Shown here: positions 1 to 5,254 of the stretch, piece by piece
Layout: every line of letters begins with the position of its first letter
How positions within the stretch are numbered: the first letter of the stretch is position 1
Source of the DNA: JAJNPS01 sp031430315
Lineage (GTDB): Bacteria; Pseudomonadota; Alphaproteobacteria; Rhodobacterales; Rhodobacteraceae
DNA length: 5,273 bases
Assembly (NCBI GenBank): GCA_031430315.1
Contig: JANPBI010000123.1
Coordinates: 1-5,273, forward strand
Direction: 5' to 3'
The notes under the pieces: generated by a model
What the model was told of the DNA's origin: nothing
Seen by the model: the letters and a program-made list of their open reading frames with translations, nothing else
Databases searched by the model: none
Made by a program: the position numbers and the translations under genes

Positions 1-687
1 GGCGATGTCGGGCTGCAGGACTTGGGCCGCGACGACGGCGCCCCGCAGGTTGAATTCCTCCAGGGTCGACCAGACGAGGTGGACAGTGGGGCCTTTGGTG
101 CGGGATTTCAGGGTTTCGGCCATGCTGAGGAGGATCGCGCAGCCCGCGCGGTCGTCGATGGCGGTGCCGGCGATGCGGTTGCCTGCGAGGCGGAGGACGC
201 GGGGGTGGTAGATGACCGGGGTGCCGATCCTGATGCCGGCGGCCTCCACCGCCGCCTTGGAGCCGTGGCCAGTGTCGATGCGGATTTCTGGCGTGGTCAG
301 GACCTTGCACTTTTCCTCAGGGCTGGTGGCGTGGTGGGCCTTGTTCATGATGACGCCGGGCACGTCAGGCTGGTCCGGTGGGCACAGAAGGACGGCCTGG
401 GCTGCCATCGCGCGTTCCGACACCCCGCCGAGGCGTTCGACGCGGATCAGGCCGTCTGCCTCGATCTTGCGGACGACAAAGCCAAGCTGGTCCATATGGG
501 CGAAGACCATGACCGACGGGGCCTTGGGATCGCCTTGCAGCGTGGCGATTAGGTTGCCGAGGCGGTCGGTGCGGCTCGGGATATTCAGGGCTGTCAGGCG
601 GTCACGCAGCCACGCCGCCACGCGCTCCTCATGGCCTGAAAGGCCGGGAATGCCCATCAGGGCGATCAGATCGTCGCGGATCGTCAT
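1..687 (-). CDS. M42-family metallopeptidase (FrvX/SgcX/cellulase M type), 3' end cut by window edge
   Basis: My reading of the minus strand from the ATG at 687 is open for 229 codons to the window edge; the family is usually about 340-360 residues, so roughly two thirds is present. Expected M42 landmarks appear in order: an N-terminal helix with GIPGLSGHE (12-20), AHMDQLGF (63-70) with metal ligand H64 and D66, the lid-type inserted domain (about 75-165) ending in a RIDTG segment, TAIDDRAG (175-182) with the bridging-metal Asp pair D178/D179, and STLEEFNLRGA (207-217) with the catalytic/metal Glu pair E210/E211. The last Asp and His ligands would lie beyond the edge. Members are cytosolic, usually oligomeric, di-metal aminopeptidases, but several sit in sugar loci (frvX, sgcX of E. 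coli) where their true substrate is unknown. The start overlaps the stop of the BtpA-family gene in an ATGA (684-687), so translation is probably coupled. Family call is firm; substrate is not known. Confidence 0.93.
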   Translation of the reverse strand, partial: MTIRDDLIALMGIPGLSGHEERVAAWLRDRLTALNIPSRTDRLGNLIATLQGDPKAPSVMVFAHMDQLGFVVRKIEADGLIRVERLGGVSERAMAAQAVLLCPPDQPDVPGVIMNKAHHATSPEEKCKVLTTPEIRIDTGHGSKAAVEAAGIRIGTPVIYHPRVLRLAGNRIAGTAIDDRAGCAILLSMAETLKSRTKGPTVHLVWSTLEEFNLRGAVVAAQVLQPDIA

Positions 688-1490
688 TTGCGCACCTTTC
701 GGACCCTGTCCATGAAATCACGCGCGCGGTCGGGGTCGACCGCAGCCCAGGTGTCGCCGCCATGCTTCAGCGCCGATCCGACGATGCAGCCATCGGCGAC
801 GCGCAGCACATCCGCCACGGTGTCATGCTTGACGCCGGTATTCGCGAGGACGGGAGTAGTGGGCAGCACGCGTTTCACCGCCTCAAGGTCAGACATCGCG
901 GCGGCCTCGCCGGTGATGGCACCGGACACCAATACGGCATCGGGGATGGAGGAGAACACCGCAGACCGCGCCCGGTCCGGCAGGCTGCGGGGATCAAGCG
1001 ATCCTGCGAATTCGGCGGAGACATTGTAAAGGGTCACTACTTCCCCGATCCCCAGCCGCGCCTGATAGCGCCGCGCAGCCCCGGCGTCAGGGGCCCAGAC
1101 GCCCATGTCTGACGCATACGTGCCGGTGAAAATCTCGCGTACGAAGGACGCGCCCGTGGCGGCGGCCAGCGCCATCGTCGCCATGGGGTCCCACAACACG
1201 TTGACGCCAAAAGGCACGGTGATCCGATCTCGCAGCCGCCCGATCACGGCGGCCATCGTCGCGGTCGATGCCGCGTCCACGCGCAGCTCATAAGGGCGGT
1301 CGTTCTCATTGCCAAACATCACCGCATCGACCCCGGCAGACTGCAACGCCGTCAGGTCCGCCAGCGCCCCCGCGACAATCCCGTCCACCCCCACATCGGC
1401 ATCGTAAAGCGGCGTGCCCGGCATGGCCCCCAGATGCACCATCGCGATCACGGGCTTACCCGCCCCAAAGACGCGCTGAAACCTTGTCAT
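684..1490 (-). CDS. BtpA/SgcQ-family TIM-barrel protein
   Basis: This 268-residue protein has the BtpA/SgcQ family pattern: KPVIAMVHLGAMPGTP near the N-terminus (12-27), a central ENDRPY (62-67), GVNVLWDP (95-102), FVREIFTGTYASDMG (117-130), then SGAITG (189-194) and NTGVK (217-221) followed by GSALK (238-242). The last two look like the phosphate-binding end of a TIM barrel. BtpA was named for photosystem I biogenesis in cyanobacteria; SgcQ is an uncharacterised member in an E. coli sugar operon. Here the neighbours (sugar kinase, isomerase, aldose dehydrogenase, M42 protein) favour an enzyme acting on a sugar phosphate or related metabolite, which is inference. I chose the ATG at 1490 because a G-run lies just upstream and the family motif begins soon after; an in-frame ATG at 1511 would add seven residues (MGWLGGI), atypical for the family and with a poor ribosome site. 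The 3' end overlaps the M42 gene by 4 nt. No signal peptide or membrane segment is visible. Confidence 0.92.
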   Translation of the reverse strand: MTRFQRVFGAGKPVIAMVHLGAMPGTPLYDADVGVDGIVAGALADLTALQSAGVDAVMFGNENDRPYELRVDAASTATMAAVIGRLRDRITVPFGVNVLWDPMATMALAAATGASFVREIFTGTYASDMGVWAPDAGAARRYQARLGIGEVVTLYNVSAEFAGSLDPRSLPDRARSAVFSSIPDAVLVSGAITGEAAAMSDLEAVKRVLPTTPVLANTGVKHDTVADVLRVADGCIVGSALKHGGDTWAAVDPDRARDFMDRVRKVRK

Positions 1491-1493
1491 TAT

Positions 1494-1500
1494 CCCCCCC
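1494..1500 (-). promoter_or_regulatory. G-run serving as likely ribosome-binding site of the BtpA-family gene
   Basis: Seven consecutive G on the minus strand end 3 nt before the ATG at 1490 (GGGGGGG-ATA-ATG). It is not a textbook AGGAGG, but G-rich pairing to the pyrimidine-rich anti-SD is possible and it is better than anything before the alternative ATG at 1511. It therefore favours the 1490 start. Confidence 0.45.
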
Positions 1501-1539
1501 AACCACCCCATTCGCCGCCAAACGCTAGCTTGAAAGGGA

Positions 1540-1568
1540 TTGGCCGGGAAGAGCGATCACACTAGCAT
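1540..1568 (+). promoter_or_regulatory. Candidate sigma-70-type promoter of the aldo/keto reductase gene
   Basis: TTGGCC (1540-1545) is separated by exactly 17 bp from TAGCAT (1563-1568); each hexamer matches its consensus at 4 of 6 positions. A start of transcription around 1575 would give a leader of about 18 nt carrying the clear ribosome site AGGGGG (1582-1587), 5 nt before the ATG at 1593. The -10 hexamer lies wholly inside the operator-like sequence at 1562-1573. No equally good promoter for the divergent BtpA-family gene was found in the same gap; a weak TTCCCG-17-TAGCGT on the minus strand is the best I see. Confidence 0.4.
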
Positions 1569-1573
1569 GTCAG
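1562..1573. promoter_or_regulatory. Operator-like site, 10/12 match to the dyad in front of the GntR gene
   Basis: CTAGCATGTCAG differs at two positions (both transitions) from the perfect palindrome CTAACATGTTAG found just upstream of the regulator gene at 5243-5254, and keeps the symmetric CT..CATG..AG core. It covers the candidate -10 of the reductase promoter and lies in the gap between divergent genes, so a bound regulator could repress the reductase and perhaps also the BtpA-M42 unit. That the GntR protein here is the one that binds is inference. Confidence 0.45.
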
Positions 1574-1592
1574 TTCAGATCAGGGGGAAACC

Positions 1593-2612
1593 ATGCTCGC
1601 ACGACGTCATTGGGACAGGCTTGGGAATGGCGGGATAGACTTTACCACGCTCGGGTTTGGCGCGGCCCCCTTGGGCAACCTTTTCCGCGTCATCACCGAG
1701 GATGAGGCGCAAGCCACCCTGCAACGCGCCTGGGATGCGAGTGTGCGCTATTTCGATACGGCACCACTCTATGGCTTTGGCCTGTCGGAATCCCGGATCA
1801 ACCACTTTCTGCGCGACAAGGCGCGCGGTGACTATGTCATCTCGACCAAGGTTGGTCGGCTGCTGCGGGCCACCACTCCGGACAAACGCGACGGGTTCGG
1901 CAAATGGTTCGACGTGCCATCCCGCAACGAAATCTTCGACTACAGCTATGACGGGGTAATGCGGTCACTGGAGTTTTCGCTCGAACGACTTGGGATCGAC
2001 CATGTCGACATCGTCTATGCCCATGATCTGGATATCTTTACGCATAAGTCGCAAGACGTACTGGAGAAACATTTTTCTGCATTCATGGCAGGGGGTTACA
2101 AGGCACTCCTCACTTTACGCGACCAAGGCGTGATCAAGGCGTTTGGTGCCGGCGTCAATGAGTGGCAGCCTTGTCGATGGATGCTTGACCAGGGTGACTT
2201 CGACATTTTTCTGCTGGCGGGGCGCTATACACTGTTAGAGCAGGCGTCTCTGGCGGGCTTTATGGACCCCGCCCTTGCGCGGGGCGTCGGGGTCGTTATC
2301 GGCGGTCCCTACAATTCCGGCATTCTCGCGACCGGCCCACGACCCGGGGCGCTCTACAACTATGACGTCGCGCCAGACTGGGTGCTGGACCGGGCGGGAA
2401 AACTGCAAGCCCTCTGCGGCACGCATGGCGTGCGGATGGTCGACGCTGCGTTCCAGTTCCCGTTGCGCCACAAGGCCGTGGTGTCGGTGATCCCCGGCGG
2501 TCAAGCGGCGTCCGAGATGACATCGAACCAAGCGGCCGCGTCTGCCAAAGTCCCGGAGGCCCTGTGGTTGGACCTGAAGGCGCAAGGATTGCTCGATCCT
2601 ACCAGCCCTTAA
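1593..2612 (+). CDS. Aldo/keto reductase, D-threo-aldose 1-dehydrogenase (L-fucose/L-galactose dehydrogenase) type
   Basis: The 339-residue product is a full-length AKR-fold (TIM-barrel, NAD(P)-dependent) oxidoreductase. The catalytic tetrad is visible: D55 and Y60 in YFDTAPLYG (53-61), K86 in STKVG (84-88), and H144 in IVYAHDLD (140-147). The N-terminal LGFGAAPLGNLF (20-31), the LERLGIDHVDIVYAHDLD stretch, and the C-terminal VSVIPGG (297-303) cofactor-phosphate-binding segment resemble the subgroup that oxidises D-threo-aldoses, L-fucose or L-galactose at C1 to the lactone; pyridoxal 4-dehydrogenase is a close relative. The start has a good AGGGGG ribosome site 5 nt upstream. It is the only plus-strand gene, divergent from the BtpA gene and convergent with the sugar kinase, whose stop it shares in TTAA. 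In this locus it may oxidise the free sugar or reduce an intermediate. Fold and catalytic residues are certain; substrate and direction are not. Confidence 0.93.
   Translation: MLARRHWDRLGNGGIDFTTLGFGAAPLGNLFRVITEDEAQATLQRAWDASVRYFDTAPLYGFGLSESRINHFLRDKARGDYVISTKVGRLLRATTPDKRDGFGKWFDVPSRNEIFDYSYDGVMRSLEFSLERLGIDHVDIVYAHDLDIFTHKSQDVLEKHFSAFMAGGYKALLTLRDQGVIKAFGAGVNEWQPCRWMLDQGDFDIFLLAGRYTLLEQASLAGFMDPALARGVGVVIGGPYNSGILATGPRPGALYNYDVAPDWVLDRAGKLQALCGTHGVRMVDAAFQFPLRHKAVVSVIPGGQAASEMTSNQAAASAKVPEALWLDLKAQGLLDPTSP
2609..2612. other. Convergent 4-nt gene overlap: one TTAA supplies both stop codons
   Basis: The plus-strand reductase ends with TAA at 2610-2612 and the minus-strand kinase ends with TAA read from 2611-2609. 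The palindromic TTAA serves both. There is no intergenic space, and I see no hairpin with a T-run on either strand nearby, so transcripts from both sides are expected to overlap unless termination is Rho-dependent. Confidence 0.9.
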
Positions 2613-3535
2613 CCGGACGGCAAAGATGCCTTCAGATGCGCGCGCACATCGCCTTCACTGATCCGGGACCTTGCGTCATCAGTGGAAGAAACGGCCAGGG
2701 CCGCGGCAGCCTGTCCGAACCGCGCCGCCGTGGCCAGTGACTCCCCACGCATCCATTCCGCCGCCATTGACCCGATAAACGCATCGCCTGCCCCGTGGCT
2801 GGAGCGGACACGAACGGCAAAGGCTGGACGGCGCGTCGCCTCCTGGCCCGTCCACAAGGCAAGGCCATCCTCACCCATGGTCACGATCGCTGCATGCGGT
2901 CCCAGATTACCCAAGGCAACGGCCGCTGCCACCGGATCCAGCGTGGTGTCGTCTTGCCCCAGCAAATCTGCGGCCTCCACCCGGTTGACCACCAAAAGAT
3001 CGGTTAGGCGCAACAGTTCCGGCGACATTTCGCGCATCGGCGCGGCGTTGAGGATCACTTTGATCCGGGCCGACTGGGCACGGCGCGCCAGGTGGACATT
3101 CACCGATTCCGGGATCTCATTCTGCAACAGTATTGCCGCACAATCCCTTGGGAAAGCAATCCTTTCGGCCCGATACTTCAGATTCGCGCCCGACACGATC
3201 ACTGCGCCATAGCCGCCGTCCGGTCGCATCAGTGCCACCGACATCCCCGAAGGTCCGTCGACCACCTGCACCTGGGTCCGCCCCACCCGTCCCTGATCCA
3301 ACGCGCGTGTCAAGTCGCGGGCAAAATCATCAGTGCCGACCATGCCCGCCATGTCGACCTTGGCCCCCATTCGGGCCGCCGCCAGTGCCTGATTGCCGCC
3401 CTTGCCACCAAAAGCGTAGGCCACACCGGTGCCCGTCACCGTTTCATCGAGGCGCGGCAAGTGCGGCGTCTCGACCTTCACATCCATATGCAGCGATCCC
3501 GCCACCAGAATCACTGGTGTTGCCTTAAGCGCCAT
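2609..3535 (-). CDS. PfkB/ribokinase-family sugar kinase
   Basis: This 308-residue protein matches the usual length of ribokinase-like kinases, which phosphorylate a sugar hydroxyl with ATP in the cytosol. Visible landmarks: GSLHMDVKV (13-21) with sugar-contacting D18; GGKGGNQALAAARMGA (43-58), the first PfkB signature with K45 and N48; QNEIP (138-142), matching the QxExP segment with E140; VVNRVEA (182-188); and GAGDAFIG (248-255), the anion hole with catalytic base D251. Two positions depart from ribokinase: H16 replaces the usual Asn in GSxNxD, and SSH (245-247) replaces DTT/DTx before GAGD, removing the Asp that in E. coli ribokinase helps bind the activating monovalent cation. So ribose need not be the substrate; a ketose made by the neighbouring isomerase is a reasonable guess. 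The start overlaps the isomerase 3' end by 11 nt, indicating one transcript and probable translational coupling. Confidence 0.92.
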   Translation of the reverse strand: MALKATPVILVAGSLHMDVKVETPHLPRLDETVTGTGVAYAFGGKGGNQALAAARMGAKVDMAGMVGTDDFARDLTRALDQGRVGRTQVQVVDGPSGMSVALMRPDGGYGAVIVSGANLKYRAERIAFPRDCAAILLQNEIPESVNVHLARRAQSARIKVILNAAPMREMSPELLRLTDLLVVNRVEAADLLGQDDTTLDPVAAAVALGNLGPHAAIVTMGEDGLALWTGQEATRRPAFAVRVRSSHGAGDAFIGSMAAEWMRGESLATAARFGQAAAALAVSSTDDARSRISEGDVRAHLKASLPSG

Positions 3536-4487
3536 AGAGGACCTGCGAGACGATGCGCAAGGTCGTGGCTGCGTCCTGCCGACCCTGCGCTTCGGTCAAA
3601 GCTGAGTTCAGGCGCAACTCGGCTGCAACCGCGCGCAGCCGTTCGGTCAGGCTCAGGTTCGCCCTAGCTTCGGCCACTGGATCCAGCCCGCCATGGTCGG
3701 GAAAGGTGTCAAAATAGATCACCCCGTCATAGCCGATCCGGTCCAACGCCAGGAACAGTTCCACCGTCTGTACCGGATGCACAGATCCGGCCATCAGCCC
3801 GTCATCCCTCTTGCCGTAGCCATCGTTAAGATGGACGCCCAGGATGCGAGACCGCCGCGCCGCCAACATCGCGGCCTTTGCTGGTACCTCGCCTGCATAA
3901 AGCATATGGGCGAAATCCAATGTAACACCGGTATTTGCGCGGCCGACTTCATCCAACAGCAGCAGCGTTGTCGCCATGTCCGGGACAAGCGCATGTGCGC
4001 GCGGTTCGTTCGGCTTGTATTCGACAGATATGGCGATGGCGGGATTGTGGTCGGCAACTTCAGCCAAAGCGGTGACCGACGCGTCCCAAGCCTGCGCATA
4101 GTCCATCTGAAAGGAATAGTCGAAACCGTCTTGGCCCATCCACAAGGTCATCTGGCTGCCGCCCATGGCGACGCAGGTGTCGATGCCTGCCTTGGTCAGG
4201 TCGATCGCCGCCCGGCGGACCGATAGATCCGGATGGGTGAAGGCCCCAAGGCGGAACTCGGGCTGGCTATAATAGCGCATCGCAAGCCCGTTCAGCGCCA
4301 TGCCGTTTGCCGACAGCACCCTCGCCAGTTCCGCAGGAGATGTCGCCTCAAGGTGATCGGGAAAATTCAGGTCCGCAGCATCGAGCCCCCCGACAGACCC
4401 CGCGCGTTCGATCATGCCCACAATTCCACCCGAGCCCTTGAAGGCATTGAGGCGTGCGGCATAGCGGGGCCTGTTCGTCAGCGTCAT
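3525..4487 (-). CDS. Xylose-isomerase-like TIM-barrel sugar isomerase (possible L-rhamnose-isomerase relative)
   Basis: The 320-residue product is an AP-endonuclease-2/xylose-isomerase-like barrel. Candidate metal ligands: E156 in SVEYKPNEP (154-162), D191 and H194 in DFAHMLYAGE (191-200), H219 and D222 in GVHLNDGYGKRDDG (217-230), D228/D229, and D260 in IYFDTFPD (257-264). The E-35-D spacing, the DxxH, and H followed 9-10 residues later by an acidic pair resemble the two-metal site of Pseudomonas-type L-rhamnose isomerase, so an aldose-ketose isomerase is favoured over a one-metal epimerase or inosose dehydratase, which remain possible. The start at 4487 is chosen because AAGGA lies 6 nt upstream; a longer frame from a GTG at 4541 would run into the regulator gene and adds a non-conserved leader. 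It follows the GntR gene by 28 nt and overlaps the kinase gene by 11 nt, so the three form a likely operon. No export signal is seen. Confidence 0.88.
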   Translation of the reverse strand: MTLTNRPRYAARLNAFKGSGGIVGMIERAGSVGGLDAADLNFPDHLEATSPAELARVLSANGMALNGLAMRYYSQPEFRLGAFTHPDLSVRRAAIDLTKAGIDTCVAMGGSQMTLWMGQDGFDYSFQMDYAQAWDASVTALAEVADHNPAIAISVEYKPNEPRAHALVPDMATTLLLLDEVGRANTGVTLDFAHMLYAGEVPAKAAMLAARRSRILGVHLNDGYGKRDDGLMAGSVHPVQTVELFLALDRIGYDGVIYFDTFPDHGGLDPVAEARANLSLTERLRAVAAELRLNSALTEAQGRQDAATTLRIVSQVLYGA

Positions 4488-4493
4488 GGGCCA

Positions 4494-4498
4494 TCCTT
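4494..4498 (-). promoter_or_regulatory. Ribosome-binding site deciding the isomerase start
   Basis: AAGGA on the minus strand sits 6 nt before the ATG at 4487, just after the regulator stop codon (4516-4518). It supports the 320-residue reading over the GTG start at 4541. Confidence 0.65.
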
Positions 4499-4515
4499 GA
4501 AGGTTTGGACCATCT

Positions 4516-5241
4516 TTAGGCAAAAAGTTCAGGCCGGTCACGCTCCAAAGGTTCCAGGAACCGGATCAGCTGCCCCAGATGCCGACTGACGGCGGCCTGG
4601 GCGGCCTGTGCGTCGCGTGCCTCCAGCGCTGCCAGGATCTGCTGATGTTCGCCGAGTGTCTCGACCACTCGCCCCGGTACCGGCAAAAGCAGCTTGCGGG
4701 CGCGGTTTACATGGACCCATGCGCTGTCGGTCACGGCAGGCAGCCTGCGAAACCCGGTAAAGCCGAGGAGTAGTTCATGCATTTCGCCGTCCAGCTGATA
4801 AAAACCCGACACATCGCCTGTTTCTACCAGAACGGCCTGCATGGCGATGTTGCGGCGCAACCGCGTCAGCTGATCATGCGTGATCGTTGCCGCTACACGA
4901 CCGATGGCCGCGACTTCGATGGCTTCGCGCAGGAACGCGCCTTCGCGAATCTCTGCCATGCAAAAGCGCGCGACATAGGTCCCGGCCTGCGGGACGACAT
5001 CGACCAGACCTTCTCCCGCCAGTCGGGCTACGGCATCCGCCACCGGACTGCGCGAGACATTGAGGTTGGCACAAATCTCGGGCTTGCGCATAATCTCTCC
5101 GGGCCGGTAAGTCAGGTCCAGGATTGCTTCGCGCAGGGTCAGGTAGACACGGTTGCCCAAGGATCCCTGAAACCTGTCCAAAGGCGTCAGCCGCAAATGT
5201 GCGGGGCTCTCTTGTGGTTCCGGGGATGCTGGCTGTAACAT
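4516..5241 (-). CDS. GntR-family transcriptional regulator, FCD (FadR) subfamily
   Basis: The 241-residue protein has an N-terminal winged helix (about 30-92) and a C-terminal all-helical FCD ligand domain (about 100-230). The helix-turn-helix is seen as REAILDLTYRPGE (37-49), KPEICANLNVSRSPVADAVARL (53-74, recognition helix from S63) and GLVDVVPQAGTYV (78-90, wing). The FCD metal site is complete: D151 and H155 in FYQLDGEMHELLL (147-159), H199 in EHQQI (198-202) and H221 in SRHL (219-222), so a small organic acid or sugar-derived effector bound through a metal is likely. Unusually, VADAV stands where most family members have VREAL, so the Arg equivalent to a DNA-contacting residue of FadR is Ala68. 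The ATG at 5241 has no Shine-Dalgarno site; the preceding bases are a palindrome. The gene leads the isomerase-kinase operon and probably represses itself and its neighbours. Confidence 0.93.
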   Translation of the reverse strand: MLQPASPEPQESPAHLRLTPLDRFQGSLGNRVYLTLREAILDLTYRPGEIMRKPEICANLNVSRSPVADAVARLAGEGLVDVVPQAGTYVARFCMAEIREGAFLREAIEVAAIGRVAATITHDQLTRLRRNIAMQAVLVETGDVSGFYQLDGEMHELLLGFTGFRRLPAVTDSAWVHVNRARKLLLPVPGRVVETLGEHQQILAALEARDAQAAQAAVSRHLGQLIRFLEPLERDRPELFA

Positions 5242-5254
5242 GCTAACATGTTAG
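5236..5254. promoter_or_regulatory. Operator candidate: overlapping dyads over the GntR start
   Basis: CTAACATGTTAG at 5243-5254 is a perfect 12-bp palindrome. The same half-site TAACATG also occurs at 5236-5242 and 5244-5250, and as its complement at 5247-5253, so TAACATG-4 bp-CATGTTA forms a second, 18-bp inverted repeat that includes the start codon. A GT-N3-AC core (GTTAGAC, 5250-5256), typical of FadR-type operators, overlaps the right side. Position directly over the gene start is what an autorepressor needs. Confidence 0.6.

Noticed and set aside
22..552. Open frame of 176 codons on the plus strand
   Set aside because: It lies antisense to the M42 gene, whose minus-strand reading shows the complete set of family motifs; the plus-strand product has no recognisable features.
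1491..1592. Possible small RNA or riboswitch in the divergent gap
   Set aside because: The gap is about 100 bases and is accounted for by promoter, operator-like site and ribosome sites; no extended stem structure is visible.
2585..2600. Small inverted repeat AGGAT-6 nt-ATCCT near the convergent gene ends
   Set aside because: The stem is only 5-6 bp, it lies inside the reductase coding region, and no T-run follows on either strand, so it is not a convincing terminator.
3092..3667. Long plus-strand open frames across the kinase and isomerase (2682-3212, 3092-3667, 3693-4226)
   Set aside because: They are low-stop shadows of GC-rich genes on the other strand; products are rich in Arg, Pro and Ser with no domain pattern.
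4500..4520. CTAAAGATG before the isomerase as a further operator half-site
   Set aside because: Only the first four bases agree with the dyad and there is no symmetric partner.
4488..4541. Eighteen-residue N-terminal extension of the isomerase from a GTG at 4541
   Set aside because: It overlaps the regulator gene, uses a weaker start without a ribosome site, and the ATG at 4487 has AAGGA at good spacing.
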